This document shows, piece after piece, positions 42,631-52,518 of a stretch of 64,000 nucleotides of DNA. The DNA comes from Eshraghiella crossota (GTDB lineage Bacteria > Bacillota > Clostridia > Lachnospirales > Lachnospiraceae): NCBI RefSeq assembly GCF_025148445.1, contig NZ_CP102270.1, forward strand, positions 992,001 to 1,056,000. The letters are read 5' to 3'. The translations under genes were made by a program, and so were the position numbers. Position 1 is the first letter of the stretch. Each line of letters starts with the position of its first letter. Under the pieces are notes generated by a model. The model searched no databases. It was not told the DNA's origin and saw only the letters and a list, made by a program, of their open reading frames with translations.

Positions 42631-45168
42631 TTGAAGGAAACAGTATTAGGGATTGTCGCCCATGTAGATGCGGGAAAGACGACTTTGTCGGAGAATTTTC
42701 TGTATTTTGGCGGCAGTATAAGAAAACTTGGACGAGTAGATAAAAGAGACACTTTTTTTGATACGGAAAATCTGGAGAGAGAGCGTGGAATTACTATTTT
42801 TTCAAAACAGGGAAGTTTTGTTACAGGCAATACAAAAGTTACCCTGTTAGACACTCCCGGACATACGGATTTTTCGGCAGAAATGGAAAGAACATTACAG
42901 GTACTTGATTATGCCGTTTTAATTATATCGGCACCGGATAAAGTAACTGCTTATACGGTTACTTTATGGAAATTACTGGAAAGATACGGAATCCCTGTAT
43001 TTATATTTGTCAATAAAACAGACAGACAGGGAATAGTTAAAGAGGATATATTAAAGGACATAAAAGAAAAACTGTCACGCAATGCCGTTGATTTTACATC
43101 AGCAGATGATGAGGAAATAGCATCCGTGAAGGAAAGCTTTATAAGTAAATATTTTGAAGGCGAAAAGATAACCGATGAAGAAATAGGGGATGCAATAGCA
43201 AAAAGAGAACTTTTTCCCGTATATTTCGGCTCGGCACTAAGAAACGAGGGCGTAAGGGAACTTATGGACGGAATAGATGTTTTTTCCGTTGCAAAAGATT
43301 ATAAAGAAGAATTTTCTGCCACTGTATACAAAATATCCCGTGACAGTGACGGAAACAGGCTGACCCATATGAAAATTACGGGGGGAAGCCTTAAAGTCAG
43401 GACAAGCATCCCGGATTATGGCAAAGTAAACCAGATCCGTGTATATAACGGAACTTCTTTTGAAACCAAAGATGAAGTAGAAGCGGGCTGTATATGTGCG
43501 GTAACTGGACTAAATGATACCAGGGCAGGACTTGTCATGGGAAATGGTGAAGAACTGTTACCGGTCCTTACTCCTGTACTCAGGTATAAAGTTATTTTTC
43601 CTCCTGCGGTTTCAATACAGACCATGCTTTTTAAATTAAAAGAACTTACCGAGGAAATCCCGGAACTGAATGTCAGTTATGACGAGGAAGTTAAAGAAAT
43701 CAACATTGAACTTATGGGACAGGTGCAGATAGAGGTAATAAAGCACCTTATTGAAGAACGTACAGGCATAAATGTGTCCTTTGGAACAGGAAAGATACTG
43801 TATAAAGAGACAATATGCAATAGTGTAGAGGGTGTGGGACATTTTGAGCCGCTAAGACATTATGCGGAGGTGCACCTTCTTCTGGAACCTCTTGAAAGAG
43901 GAATGGGACTTGTATTTGAGACCGACTGCAGCGAAGAGATACTTGCAAAGAACTGGCAGAGGCTCGTGCTTACCCATCTTGAAGAGAAGATTCATCGTGG
44001 TGTTCTTATAGGTGCACCTGTTACAGATATGAAAATAACGCTGGTTTCCGGAAAAGCTCATATAAAGCATACTGAGGGCGGCGATTTCAGGCAGGCAACA
44101 TACAGGGCGGTAAGAAACGGACTTATGTATGCTGACAGTATGCTTCTTGAACCATTTTATGATTTTGTCATAGATATTCCGGAGAATGCCGTGGGGCATG
44201 CAATGATGGATATGGAAAAAATGTCGGGGGTAATTAATCCTCCATTAATTGAAAATGGCAGGGCAGTGCTTACAGGTTATGCACCGGTTGCACTTATAGG
44301 TTCATATCAGACGGAACTCACTTCCTATACCGGAGGAAAAGGCAGAATAACGCTACGTTTTCATGGTTATGAAAAATGTCATAATCAGGATGAGGTGGTT
44401 GAAAAAAGCGGATATATGCCTGAGAAAGATTTGAGAAATACACCGGATTCCGTATTTTGTGCCAACGGTGCAGGATACATTGTGCCATGGAACGAGGTCA
44501 GAAATAAAATGCATATGCCATCTGTTTTAAAAGGCAGCAAAGCTGAGGTTTATGTACAGCCTGAAATCACCTTGCGGGACAGTCTTGATTTATCCCTGGG
44601 AACAGAGGAGATAGACGATATAATAAGAAATGCAAGCCATGCCAATGAAAAATCAAATGGCAATCAGTGGAACAGGAAAAAACAGAATATTTCCCCTGTT
44701 GTAAGAACTTATAAAAGCAGTGAAAAAAGGGAAAAATATCTGCTTGTGGACGGATATAATGTTATTTTTGCGTGGAAGGAACTTAGTGAGCTTGCAAAGG
44801 TTAATCTTGACGGGGCAAGGCTTAAACTTCTGGATATTCTCTGTAATTACCAAGGGATAACGGGAGTTAATCTCATTGCGGTTTTTGACGCATACAAAAT
44901 AGCGGGGCATGATACCGAATATTCGGATTATCATAATATCCATGTTGTCTACACCAAAGAGGCAGAGACTGCGGACAGGTATATAGAGCGTTTTGCCCAC
45001 AATAACGGAACCAGGTATGATATAAGAGTTGTAACCTCTGACGGCCTTGAGCAGGTTATAATAAGAGGTGCAGGGTGTACACTTGTGTCATCAAGGGAGT
45101 TTGAAAAAGAGGTAGAGCTTTTTTCAAAACAGTGTATGGAGAATTATATAAACTCCTTGAATAAGTAA
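42631..45168 (+). CDS. TetM/EF-G-like ribosomal GTPase fused to a Rae1/YacP-type NYN nuclease
   Basis: The first about 650 residues are an EF-G-like factor of the TetM/TetO group: GTPase motifs AHVDAGKTTL, DTPGHTDFS and NKTD, then domains II-V. Residues about 700-845 form a NYN domain of the YacP/Rae1 family, with YLLVDGYNVIFAW, VFDAYK and VTSDGLEQ carrying the acidic catalytic residues. Rae1 cleaves mRNA in the ribosomal A site, and TetM-type factors bind the same site. The TTG start at 42631 follows GAGGAG; an ATG frame starting within rsmH is less likely. Cotranscribed with rsmH. Confidence 0.88.
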   Translation: MKETVLGIVAHVDAGKTTLSENFLYFGGSIRKLGRVDKRDTFFDTENLERERGITIFSKQGSFVTGNTKVTLLDTPGHTDFSAEMERTLQVLDYAVLIISAPDKVTAYTVTLWKLLERYGIPVFIFVNKTDRQGIVKEDILKDIKEKLSRNAVDFTSADDEEIASVKESFISKYFEGEKITDEEIGDAIAKRELFPVYFGSALRNEGVRELMDGIDVFSVAKDYKEEFSATVYKISRDSDGNRLTHMKITGGSLKVRTSIPDYGKVNQIRVYNGTSFETKDEVEAGCICAVTGLNDTRAGLVMGNGEELLPVLTPVLRYKVIFPPAVSIQTMLFKLKELTEEIPELNVSYDEEVKEINIELMGQVQIEVIKHLIEERTGINVSFGTGKILYKETICNSVEGVGHFEPLRHYAEVHLLLEPLERGMGLVFETDCSEEILAKNWQRLVLTHLEEKIHRGVLIGAPVTDMKITLVSGKAHIKHTEGGDFRQATYRAVRNGLMYADSMLLEPFYDFVIDIPENAVGHAMMDMEKMSGVINPPLIENGRAVLTGYAPVALIGSYQTELTSYTGGKGRITLRFHGYEKCHNQDEVVEKSGYMPEKDLRNTPDSVFCANGAGYIVPWNEVRNKMHMPSVLKGSKAEVYVQPEITLRDSLDLSLGTEEIDDIIRNASHANEKSNGNQWNRKKQNISPVVRTYKSSEKREKYLLVDGYNVIFAWKELSELAKVNLDGARLKLLDILCNYQGITGVNLIAVFDAYKIAGHDTEYSDYHNIHVVYTKEAETADRYIERFAHNNGTRYDIRVVTSDGLEQVIIRGAGCTLVSSREFEKEVELFSKQCMENYINSLNK

Positions 45169-45219
45169 GAAAATATGATAAAATAATGTAAGTTATTTAA
45201 AATGATATCGGAGGAAATT

Positions 45220-46866
45220 ATGGATTACAATAAATTAGCAGAACTCTTATTCCCGGATGTGGTAAACGGTCCGGATTATTATGAAAAGAAATTCCCTGAA
45301 AGAGATCTTCCTAAGGGGGCAGAGGTTACAAGAATGGCACCAAGCCCTACAGGATTTATACATCTTGGTAACCTTTACAGTGCCCTTGCTGATGAAAGAA
45401 TTGCCCACAGAAACGGCGGTGTATTTTACTTAAGAATAGAAGATACTGACGAGAAACGTAAAGTTGACGGAGCCGTTGAGACAATTATCAATGTATTAAG
45501 ATATTTTGATATTGAGTTTGACGAGGGTGCAGGATTTACGGATGCCGATCCACAGAATGTATACGGACCTTATTTCCAGAGACAGAGAGTAGAGATTTAT
45601 CATGCCTATGCAAAGGACCTTGTAAAGAGAGGACTTGCATATCCATGTTTTTGCACAGAAGAAGAACTTGAAGAAGTAAGAAAAGAACAGGAAGAAGATA
45701 AGGTAATGACCGGCTACTACGGTAAATATGCCGTATGCCGCAACCTTACACTTGAAGATATAGAAGCAAAACTTAAAGCGGGACTTACTTATGTATTAAG
45801 ACTCCGCTCAGCAGGAAGTCCTGACAAGGAAATCGTGTTCCACGACAGAATAATGGGAGAAATTAAGCTTCCCGAAAATATCCATGATATTGTACTTCTT
45901 AAGAGGGACGGTGTTCCTACATACCATTTTGCCCACGCCATAGATGATCATCTTATGAGAACAACAATGGTAATAAGAGGCGGTGAATGGTTAGCTTCCG
46001 TACCTACACATTATGAACTTTTCCATGTTCTCGGATTCAAGATGCCTTCTTACGGACACACAGCCCATCTTATGAAATTTGATGAAGAGACAGGCGGAAA
46101 AAGAAAACTTTCAAAGAGAAAAGACCCTGAACTTTCCCTTGATTACTATCGCAAAGACGGTTATCATCCGATGGCGATGAAGGTATACCTTCTTACACTT
46201 CTTAACTCTAATTTTGAGGAGTGGTACGAGAAATTCCCTGATAAGGATATTAAAGAATTTCCGTTCAGCGTTGAGAAGATGAGCCAGTCAGGAGCACTTT
46301 TTGACAAGGACAAACTTCATAATATCTGTAAAAACGAACTTGCAAAACTTTCCGAAGAAGAAATGTATGATTTTCTTTATGACTGGGCAGCCGGAAATGA
46401 ACCTGAAAAGGCGAAAGTATGGTTTGCCGATAGAGAAAAGATGCTTGCAATTTTAAGACTCTATATGGGTATCGGAATGAAGAGAAGAAGAAAAGACTTC
46501 ATATACGCAAAGCAGATTTTTGAACTTATAGGATATTTCTTTGAAGAAAATAATGACGCAGAAGAATTTAAGTTTGACAAAGATACAGTTAAGGAAATCC
46601 TTAAAGAGTACCTTGCAGGCTATGATCATAATGATGATAATTCCGCATGGTTTGATAAATTAAAGAAAGTAGCGGACAATCTTTCTTTTGCATCTGATAT
46701 GAAAGCATATAAGGCTAATCCTGAGAACTACAAAGGAAGTATTTCCGATATTGCGGAAGTTGTACGAATTGCGGTTACTGGCAGAGCCAATACCCCTGAC
46801 TTATGGACAATCATCCATATAATCGGAGAAGATGCGATGAAAGCCAAAATTGAAAGATTATGCTGA
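45220..46866 (+). CDS. gltX: Glutamyl-tRNA synthetase
   Basis: GltX charges tRNA with glutamate. The 548-residue protein has the HIGH-equivalent PSPTGFIHLGN near residue 42, the RIEDTD motif and the KMSKS-equivalent KLSKRKD. The start at 45220 has GGAGG 6 bp upstream. It resembles the clostridial long form; whether it is the only GluRS of the cell cannot be told. Its last 7 bp overlap the vanZ-like gene, first of five closely overlapping genes behind it. Confidence 0.96.
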   Translation: MDYNKLAELLFPDVVNGPDYYEKKFPERDLPKGAEVTRMAPSPTGFIHLGNLYSALADERIAHRNGGVFYLRIEDTDEKRKVDGAVETIINVLRYFDIEFDEGAGFTDADPQNVYGPYFQRQRVEIYHAYAKDLVKRGLAYPCFCTEEELEEVRKEQEEDKVMTGYYGKYAVCRNLTLEDIEAKLKAGLTYVLRLRSAGSPDKEIVFHDRIMGEIKLPENIHDIVLLKRDGVPTYHFAHAIDDHLMRTTMVIRGGEWLASVPTHYELFHVLGFKMPSYGHTAHLMKFDEETGGKRKLSKRKDPELSLDYYRKDGYHPMAMKVYLLTLLNSNFEEWYEKFPDKDIKEFPFSVEKMSQSGALFDKDKLHNICKNELAKLSEEEMYDFLYDWAAGNEPEKAKVWFADREKMLAILRLYMGIGMKRRRKDFIYAKQIFELIGYFFEENNDAEEFKFDKDTVKEILKEYLAGYDHNDDNSAWFDKLKKVADNLSFASDMKAYKANPENYKGSISDIAEVVRIAVTGRANTPDLWTIIHIIGEDAMKAKIERLC

Positions 46867-47279
46867 AAAAAATTTTATGGTGGGTTCCTTCTCTTGTAAT
46901 GATGGCAGTCATTTTCAGGCTGTCAACGGATACAGGAGAGGAATCTTCCTCTTTAAGCGGTATATTTACGGGATTTTTGGGAATGTCCGAATTTTTTATA
47001 CGGAAACTGGCACACGTTACAGAATATTTTATACTTACGCTAACCTTATTTTTAGGTCTGCGTAAAGGTATTGGTACAGGTACAAAAAATACACTTATTT
47101 TTATGTTTGTAATAGCGGTAATATATGCATGCAGCGATGAATTACACCAGACTTTTGTAGGCGGGAGAAGTGGAAGGCCTTTGGATGTGCTTATTGACAG
47201 TATAGGAATTGTACTTGCTGTGATAATCTGCGGAATTGCTATGAAAAAAACAGGAAAGAAGGAATCTTATGGACAGTAA
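46860..47279 (+). CDS. VanZ-family membrane protein
   Basis: This 139-residue protein has four hydrophobic segments and the family motifs RKLAHVTEYFIL and SDELHQTFVGGRSG followed by PLDVLIDSIG. VanZ-like proteins occur widely; VanZ itself gives low teicoplanin resistance, but most relatives have no known function. The start overlaps gltX by 7 bp and the stop overlaps the alarmone synthetase gene by 11 bp. Confidence 0.92.
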   Translation: MLKKILWWVPSLVMMAVIFRLSTDTGEESSSLSGIFTGFLGMSEFFIRKLAHVTEYFILTLTLFLGLRKGIGTGTKNTLIFMFVIAVIYACSDELHQTFVGGRSGRPLDVLIDSIGIVLAVIICGIAMKKTGKKESYGQ

Positions 47280-47973
47280 TAAACAATACATAGAGCTTAC
47301 GGGCAGTAATAAACAGTATCTTGAAGTTGTGGAGAATGCGTTTCAGAATAATGAACTGGCAAAATACGGTCATCTTATGATGCAGTATCAGTGTGCCATG
47401 CTGGAGGTTAAGACAAAACTTGATGTACTTAATACCGAGCTGTCTTATCAGACAAGCCGAAATCCTTTTGAATCCATTAAATGCAGGATTAAGAGTCCGA
47501 AGAGCATTATCGACAAATTAAAGAGGAATAATTATCCTCTTACGGTTGACAGTATCGAAGCCAACCTTAATGATGTTGCAGGCATAAGGGTTATATGTTC
47601 ATTTCCGGATGATATTTATAAACTGGTAGACTGTCTTCTTGCACAGGATGATATTACCCTGATTGAAAAGAAAGACTATATAACTAATCCTAAGAAGAGT
47701 GGGTACAGAAGCTATCATCTTATTATTGAAGTACCTATTTTTCTTACAACGGAGAAAAAACCCATGAGAGTTGAGGTTCAGTTCAGGACCATAGCAATGG
47801 ATTTCTGGGCAAGCCTTGAACATAAGTTAAAATACAAAAAGAACATTAAGAATGCCGAAAACATATCGGAAGAATTGTATTTTTGTGCAGACTTAATCAG
47901 CCAGCTTGACAGAAGAATGCAGCAGATAAGGGAAAGAATAGAGGAAGATGACAAAAACGCAGAATTTGACTAA
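47269..47973 (+). CDS. Small alarmone synthetase (RelA/SpoT domain only)
   Basis: It makes (p)ppGpp from ATP and GDP or GTP. The 234-residue protein has the synthetase motifs [34 protein letters not shown] and [18 protein letters not shown], and no hydrolase or TGS domain, like YjbM/RelQ. The first residues contain an internal near-repeat (SNKQYIE, SNKQYLE). It overlaps vanZ-like and glpK on either side, linking stress signalling to an operon led by a tRNA synthetase. Confidence 0.92.
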   Translation: MDSNKQYIELTGSNKQYLEVVENAFQNNELAKYGHLMMQYQCAMLEVKTKLDVLNTELSYQTSRNPFESIKCRIKSPKSIIDKLKRNNYPLTVDSIEANLNDVAGIRVICSFPDDIYKLVDCLLAQDDITLIEKKDYITNPKKSGYRSYHLIIEVPIFLTTEKKPMRVEVQFRTIAMDFWASLEHKLKYKKNIKNAENISEELYFCADLISQLDRRMQQIRERIEEDDKNAEFD

Positions 47974-49462
47974 GTATATAATGGCACTTGACCAAGGGAC
48001 AACAAGCAGCAGATGCATTATTTTTGATAAATATGGGAATATCATATCCGTTGCCCAGAAAGAGTTTAACCAGATATATCCAAAGCCCGGCTATATAGAG
48101 CATGACCCAATGGAAATATGGTCCTCCGAGCTTAGTGTGGCAATGGAAGCCATGGTTAAAGCAGGTCTTACCTATGAAAATATATCAGGCATAGGAATAA
48201 CCAACCAGCGTGAGACAACCATTGTGTGGGACAAGGAAACAGGCAAACCTGTATATCCGGCAATCGTATGGCAGTGCAGAAGAACGGCACCTATGATTGA
48301 TATTATCAGAAAAGACGGAATGGCAGATAAAATAACGGACATAACAGGGCTTATTCCTGACGCATATTTTAGCGCCACCAAAATAAAATGGATACTTGAT
48401 AATGTCCGTGGTGCAAGAGAAGCTGCAAAAGACGGCAGGTTACTTTTCGGCACAGTTGATACATGGCTTATATGGAATCTTACAAAGGGTAAGGTACACG
48501 CAACTGATTATACCAATGCGTCACGAACCATGATTTTTGATATTCACAAGCTTGAATGGAGTAAGGAGCTTTTGGAATATTTTGATATTCCGTCAGCCAT
48601 GCTTCCAAAGGTTTTACCTTCCAGTGCCGTTTACGGATATACGGATTCTACGGTTTTAGGCGGAAAAATATGTATTTCCGGAGTTGCCGGTGACCAGCAG
48701 GCTGCCCTTTTCGGACAATGCTGTTTTGAAGAAGGCGAAGCAAAAAATACCTATGGTACAGGCTGTTTCCTGCTTATGAATACGGGCGGTAATGCGATTA
48801 AATCAGAACACGGACTTATTACAACCATTGCGGCATCAACGGATAAGGTGCAGTATGCCCTTGAAGGCAGTGTTTTTATAGCAGGAGCGGAGATACAGTG
48901 GCTTCGTGACAGTATGAGAATGTTAAGAAATGCCGCCCAGTCTGAGGAATACGCCAGAGCCGTTGAAAGCACTGACGGCGTATATATTGTTCCTGCTTTT
49001 ACAGGACTGGGAGCTCCTTACTGGAATCCTTATGCGAGAGGTACGGTTGTGGGAATAACAAGAGGCTGCACAAAGGAGCATTTTATAAGAGCTGCCCTTG
49101 AAGCTATAGATTATCAGGTATGTGATGTAATAACCGCCATGGAGGAGGATTCGGGGATACATCTTAAATCTCTGAAAGTTGACGGTGGCGCAAGTGCCAA
49201 TGATTTTCTTATGCAGTTCCAGTCAGATATACTTAATACAGAGGTTAAAAGACCCCGCATCATTGAGACAACGGCTCTCGGAGCTGCTTATCTTGCTGGA
49301 CTTGCAACCGGTTACTGGAAATCCGGTACTGAAATCAGGGAGAACTGGGTGCTTGGCAAATCTTTTATGCCGGATATGCCGAAGGACAGACGTAAAGAGC
49401 TTTTGAAAGGCTGGAAAAGAGCCGTAAGATGTGCTAAAGTTTATGCAATGGAAGAGGATTAA
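47948..49462 (+). CDS. glpK: Glycerol kinase
   Basis: It phosphorylates glycerol to glycerol 3-phosphate. The 504-residue protein has the FGGY fold with [14 protein letters not shown] near the N-terminus, GITNQRETT, and the C-terminal [15 protein letters not shown]. It overlaps the alarmone synthetase by 26 bp and the next gene by 1 bp. No glycerol facilitator or glpD is adjacent; within this operon it may supply glycerol 3-phosphate for lipids, with cardiolipin synthase two genes later. Confidence 0.96.
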   Translation: MTKTQNLTKYIMALDQGTTSSRCIIFDKYGNIISVAQKEFNQIYPKPGYIEHDPMEIWSSELSVAMEAMVKAGLTYENISGIGITNQRETTIVWDKETGKPVYPAIVWQCRRTAPMIDIIRKDGMADKITDITGLIPDAYFSATKIKWILDNVRGAREAAKDGRLLFGTVDTWLIWNLTKGKVHATDYTNASRTMIFDIHKLEWSKELLEYFDIPSAMLPKVLPSSAVYGYTDSTVLGGKICISGVAGDQQAALFGQCCFEEGEAKNTYGTGCFLLMNTGGNAIKSEHGLITTIAASTDKVQYALEGSVFIAGAEIQWLRDSMRMLRNAAQSEEYARAVESTDGVYIVPAFTGLGAPYWNPYARGTVVGITRGCTKEHFIRAALEAIDYQVCDVITAMEEDSGIHLKSLKVDGGASANDFLMQFQSDILNTEVKRPRIIETTALGAAYLAGLATGYWKSGTEIRENWVLGKSFMPDMPKDRRKELLKGWKRAVRCAKVYAMEED

Positions 49463-50127
49463 TGAACAGATATATTGATTTTGATAAAGAGACAGATGGA
49501 AAAAGATATTCCGGTAAGGATATGGCAAGACTTGGCTGCAATGACTGTAACGGCTGCCACAAATGCTGTACGGGCATGGGTAAATCCATTGTTCTTGACC
49601 CATATGACATTTATATGTTAAAAAAGTGCCTTAAAAGGAATTTTGATGAGCTTATTAATTCGGTTATTGAGCTTTCGGTTACGGATAATCTCATTCTTCC
49701 AAACCTCCTGCTTACGGGAGAGGATGAGCATTGCACACTTCTTGATGATAACGGAAGATGCAGCATACATGAGTCAAGACCAGGATTCTGCCGGATGTTT
49801 CCTCTTGGAAGAATATATGAAAACGGCACTTTCAGTTATTTTTTACAGACTAAAGAATGCCGGAATAACAGGACCAAAGTTAAAATTGACAAGTGGATTG
49901 GGATAAAAGATTTTGAAAAATACGAGAAATTTGTTAATGACTGGCACTATTTTCTTAAGGATATGGACAAAATAATAAGCAAAGATGAGTCCATGAAGAA
50001 AAATGCGGTGATAGTTGTATTAAAAATATTCTATTGGGAACTTCCTGTAGAAAAAGACTTTTACGAAGAGTTTTATGCAAGATTAGATAAAATTAATAAC
50101 ATAATTAACGGAGATGATTCTATTTGA
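49462..50127 (+). CDS. YkgJ-family cysteine-cluster protein
   Basis: This 221-residue protein has LGCNDCNGCHKCCTGMG near 25-40 and CTLLDDNGRCSIHESRPGFC near 90-110, the eight-cysteine YkgJ (zinc- or iron-sulfur-binding) pattern. The C-terminal half is helical and unrecognised. The start ATG overlaps the last base of glpK. Function of the family is unknown. Confidence 0.9.
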   Translation: MNRYIDFDKETDGKRYSGKDMARLGCNDCNGCHKCCTGMGKSIVLDPYDIYMLKKCLKRNFDELINSVIELSVTDNLILPNLLLTGEDEHCTLLDDNGRCSIHESRPGFCRMFPLGRIYENGTFSYFLQTKECRNNRTKVKIDKWIGIKDFEKYEKFVNDWHYFLKDMDKIISKDESMKKNAVIVVLKIFYWELPVEKDFYEEFYARLDKINNIINGDDSI

Positions 50128-51650
50128 AGAGACTGTTTTCACCTAAAAAATTAAGAATACTTTTTCTGGCACTTGCAGTAGTTGTCCAGGCGGCGGTTAT
50201 TGTTATCCCTTATGTTTTTCTGAAACATTATATAGTGCATTTTAACGGCGTGTTCCGTCTGGTGTCGGTATTTGTGGTTCTTTATATCCTTAAATCGGAC
50301 ATAAACCCCGTATACAAAATCCCATGGATTGTGCTGCTTTTAGCACTGCCTGTATTTGGCGGCGTACTATATATCATATACGGACGTCTTCATTTCAGCA
50401 AAAAAGATATAATGACATTTGTGGATATTAATAATAAATGTAAAGAGGCATTGGCATTGCGCCCGTCCGCCAATGACAGCCTTGAAAAAGAAGCACCTTT
50501 AATATATCCTCAGGCAAAGTACCTTCTGGACTATGCCCTTGCACCCACATATAAAAATACTGAGACAACATATTTTCCGCTTGGCGATGATATGTTTCCT
50601 GTGATGCTTAGTGAGCTTAATAAGGCAGAAAAGTTCATTTTTATGGAATATTTTATAATAGAAGACGGACTTATGCTAAACAGTATTCTTGATATTCTTA
50701 AGGAGAAAGCGTCAAGAGGAGTGGATGTAAGATTTATGTATGACAGTCTCGGAAGCATTGCCAAAGCACCTGTGGATATTGTGAGAGATTTAAGAAAAGC
50801 CGGTATAAGATGTTTTGAATTTAATACTTTCAGAAGCATACTTGATAACAGATACAATAACAGGGACCACAGAAAAATATGTGTAATTGACGGCAATGTC
50901 GGTTTTACCGGAGGTGTCAATCTTGCTGATGAATATATCAATGTAAAAACTGTATACGGACATTGGAAAGATACCGCAATAATGATTAAAGGCGATGCGG
51001 TATGGAGCCTCACCAATATGTTCCTTACCCTCTGGGACGGCATTAATAAATGTGACGAAGACTTTAGAAAGTATCTGCCTGATATTGATGTGAAAACCGA
51101 TAATGGATATGTCATTCCTTACACCGATTTCCCAATAGACAACGAAACAGTAGGGAAAAGCGTGTATCTTAATATGATTAACAGAGCCAACAGGTATATA
51201 TATATCATGACACCATATCTTATTCTTGATAATACAATGGCAACTTCTTTATGTGATGCAGCCAAATCCGGAATAGATGTAAGGCTTATAACACCGGGAA
51301 TTGCGGATAAGAAGCTGGTTAATCTTCTTACCAAGTCATACTATGACAAATTAATCGAAGCCGGGGTGAAAATATACGAATATACTCCGGGTTTTGTGCA
51401 TGCGAAAATATTTGTATCCGATGACGAAACGGCGGTTGTGGGAACAATTAACCTTGACTACAGAAGTCTTGCACATCATTTTGAAAACGCAATATGGATG
51501 TATAAGACGGATATTGTAGCAGATATCAAAAAGGATTTTCTCGATACACAGGAAAAATGTGAGCGTATAACCCTCGAAAAATGTATGAAAAAGAGTTTTG
51601 CAAAAATAATTTTCCTGCCGATTTTAAGATTATTTTCACCAATGCTTTAA
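50124..51650 (+). CDS. cls: Cardiolipin synthase
   Basis: It joins two phosphatidylglycerols to cardiolipin in the membrane. The 508-residue protein has two N-terminal membrane helices (about 9-60) and two phospholipase-D motifs: HRKICVIDGNVGFTGG near 250 and HAKIFVSDDETAVVGT near 430. The TTG start at 50124 overlaps the stop of the previous gene. It ends the six-gene overlapping operon. Confidence 0.95.
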   Translation: MKRLFSPKKLRILFLALAVVVQAAVIVIPYVFLKHYIVHFNGVFRLVSVFVVLYILKSDINPVYKIPWIVLLLALPVFGGVLYIIYGRLHFSKKDIMTFVDINNKCKEALALRPSANDSLEKEAPLIYPQAKYLLDYALAPTYKNTETTYFPLGDDMFPVMLSELNKAEKFIFMEYFIIEDGLMLNSILDILKEKASRGVDVRFMYDSLGSIAKAPVDIVRDLRKAGIRCFEFNTFRSILDNRYNNRDHRKICVIDGNVGFTGGVNLADEYINVKTVYGHWKDTAIMIKGDAVWSLTNMFLTLWDGINKCDEDFRKYLPDIDVKTDNGYVIPYTDFPIDNETVGKSVYLNMINRANRYIYIMTPYLILDNTMATSLCDAAKSGIDVRLITPGIADKKLVNLLTKSYYDKLIEAGVKIYEYTPGFVHAKIFVSDDETAVVGTINLDYRSLAHHFENAIWMYKTDIVADIKKDFLDTQEKCERITLEKCMKKSFAKIIFLPILRLFSPML

Positions 51651-51657
51651 CTGGGTA

Positions 51658-51689
51658 TTGACAACTAATATTGGTTAGTATATACTAAC
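51658..51689 (+). promoter_or_regulatory. Promoter and metal-repressor operator of the Cys-rich gene
   Basis: TTGACA (51658-51663), 17 bp, TATACT (51681-51686), with GTTAGTATATACTAAC (51674-51689) over the -10 box. The layout is base-for-base that of the feo promoter. Confidence 0.85.
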
Positions 51690-51722
51690 TAATGCAAAGG
51701 GAAAGAAAGGCAGGCGTTTATT

Positions 51723-51872
51723 ATGATGAAAATAATAAGCTCAGTTATAGTAGGTATTATTCTTTTAGCATTAGTTTTTCTTGTAATCAGGAGTATGGTC
51801 AGGGATAAGAAGGCCGGTAAGGGTATCTGCGGCGGTGATTGCAGTGCATGTAAGGGCTGCCATTGTAAATAA
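51723..51872 (+). CDS. FeoB-associated Cys-rich membrane protein, 49 aa
   Basis: One N-terminal membrane helix (about 4-23) is followed by a basic stretch and a cysteine cluster GDCSACKGCHCK, with one more Cys just before it. This fits the FeoB-associated Cys-rich family, which usually lies next to feoB; here it is 12 kb away but under the same operator. It may hand iron to or from FeoB at the inner membrane face. AGGCAGG lies ahead of the start. Confidence 0.88.
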   Translation: MMKIISSVIVGIILLALVFLVIRSMVRDKKAGKGICGGDCSACKGCHCK

Positions 51873-51930
51873 TGTGTTTATAAGACGAAATTCGTATGCC
51901 ATAAACAGAAAGTAATGCAAGCTTTCTAAG

Positions 51931-51965
51931 AAGTTCCGGATATCTGATGTCCGGAACTTTTTTTG
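51931..51965 (+). terminator. Intrinsic terminator after the Cys-rich gene
   Basis: AAGTTCCGGA / TCCGGAACTT with a 9-base loop and a following T-run. Confidence 0.93.
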
Positions 51966-52014
51966 TATAATTGTAAATAATATGATAAAATACATATAAT
52001 TGTGGAGGTGCAAT

Positions 52015-52515
52015 ATGTTTGACGAATTGACTGAAAATGATATTAAAAAGATGCAGGAAGAGATTGAATACAGAAAAGTTGTTTTAAGAAAAGAACTGCT
52101 TGAACATGTAAAAGAGGCGAGGGCACACGGCGATTTAAGCGAAAACTTTGAATATCATGCTGCTAAAAAAGAAAAAAACCGTAATGAAAGCAGAATAAGA
52201 TATCTTGAAAAAATGATTAAGACGGCAAATGTCATAAGTGACGAATCCGCAGATGACGAAGTTGGACTTAATAATAAAGTAGAGCTCTATTTTGAGGATG
52301 ATGACGAAACGGAGACCTTTAAGATTGTAACAACGGTAAGAGGAAATTCCCTTAACGGACTTATAAGTAATGAATCACCTATAGGAAAGGCTGTTCTTTC
52401 CCATAAAGCAGGTGACAGGGTGTTTGTGGAAGTTTCACCGGGTAATGGTTATTATGTGGTTATTAAGTCCATTGACAAAAACACTGACGATAACGACACC
52501 CTTAGGAGTTTCTGA
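52015..52515 (+). CDS. greA: GreA-family transcription elongation factor
   Basis: It rescues backtracked RNA polymerase by stimulating transcript cleavage. The 166-residue protein has the N-terminal coiled coil with the family motif HGDLSENFEYHAAKKEKN and a C-terminal FKBP-like domain with SPIGKAVLSHKAGDRV. The start at 52015 follows GGAGG. The organism may have another GreA, so the exact paralog is uncertain. It lies 3 bp before the radical SAM gene. Confidence 0.88.
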   Translation: MFDELTENDIKKMQEEIEYRKVVLRKELLEHVKEARAHGDLSENFEYHAAKKEKNRNESRIRYLEKMIKTANVISDESADDEVGLNNKVELYFEDDDETETFKIVTTVRGNSLNGLISNESPIGKAVLSHKAGDRVFVEVSPGNGYYVVIKSIDKNTDDNDTLRSF

Positions 52516-52518
52516 TTA

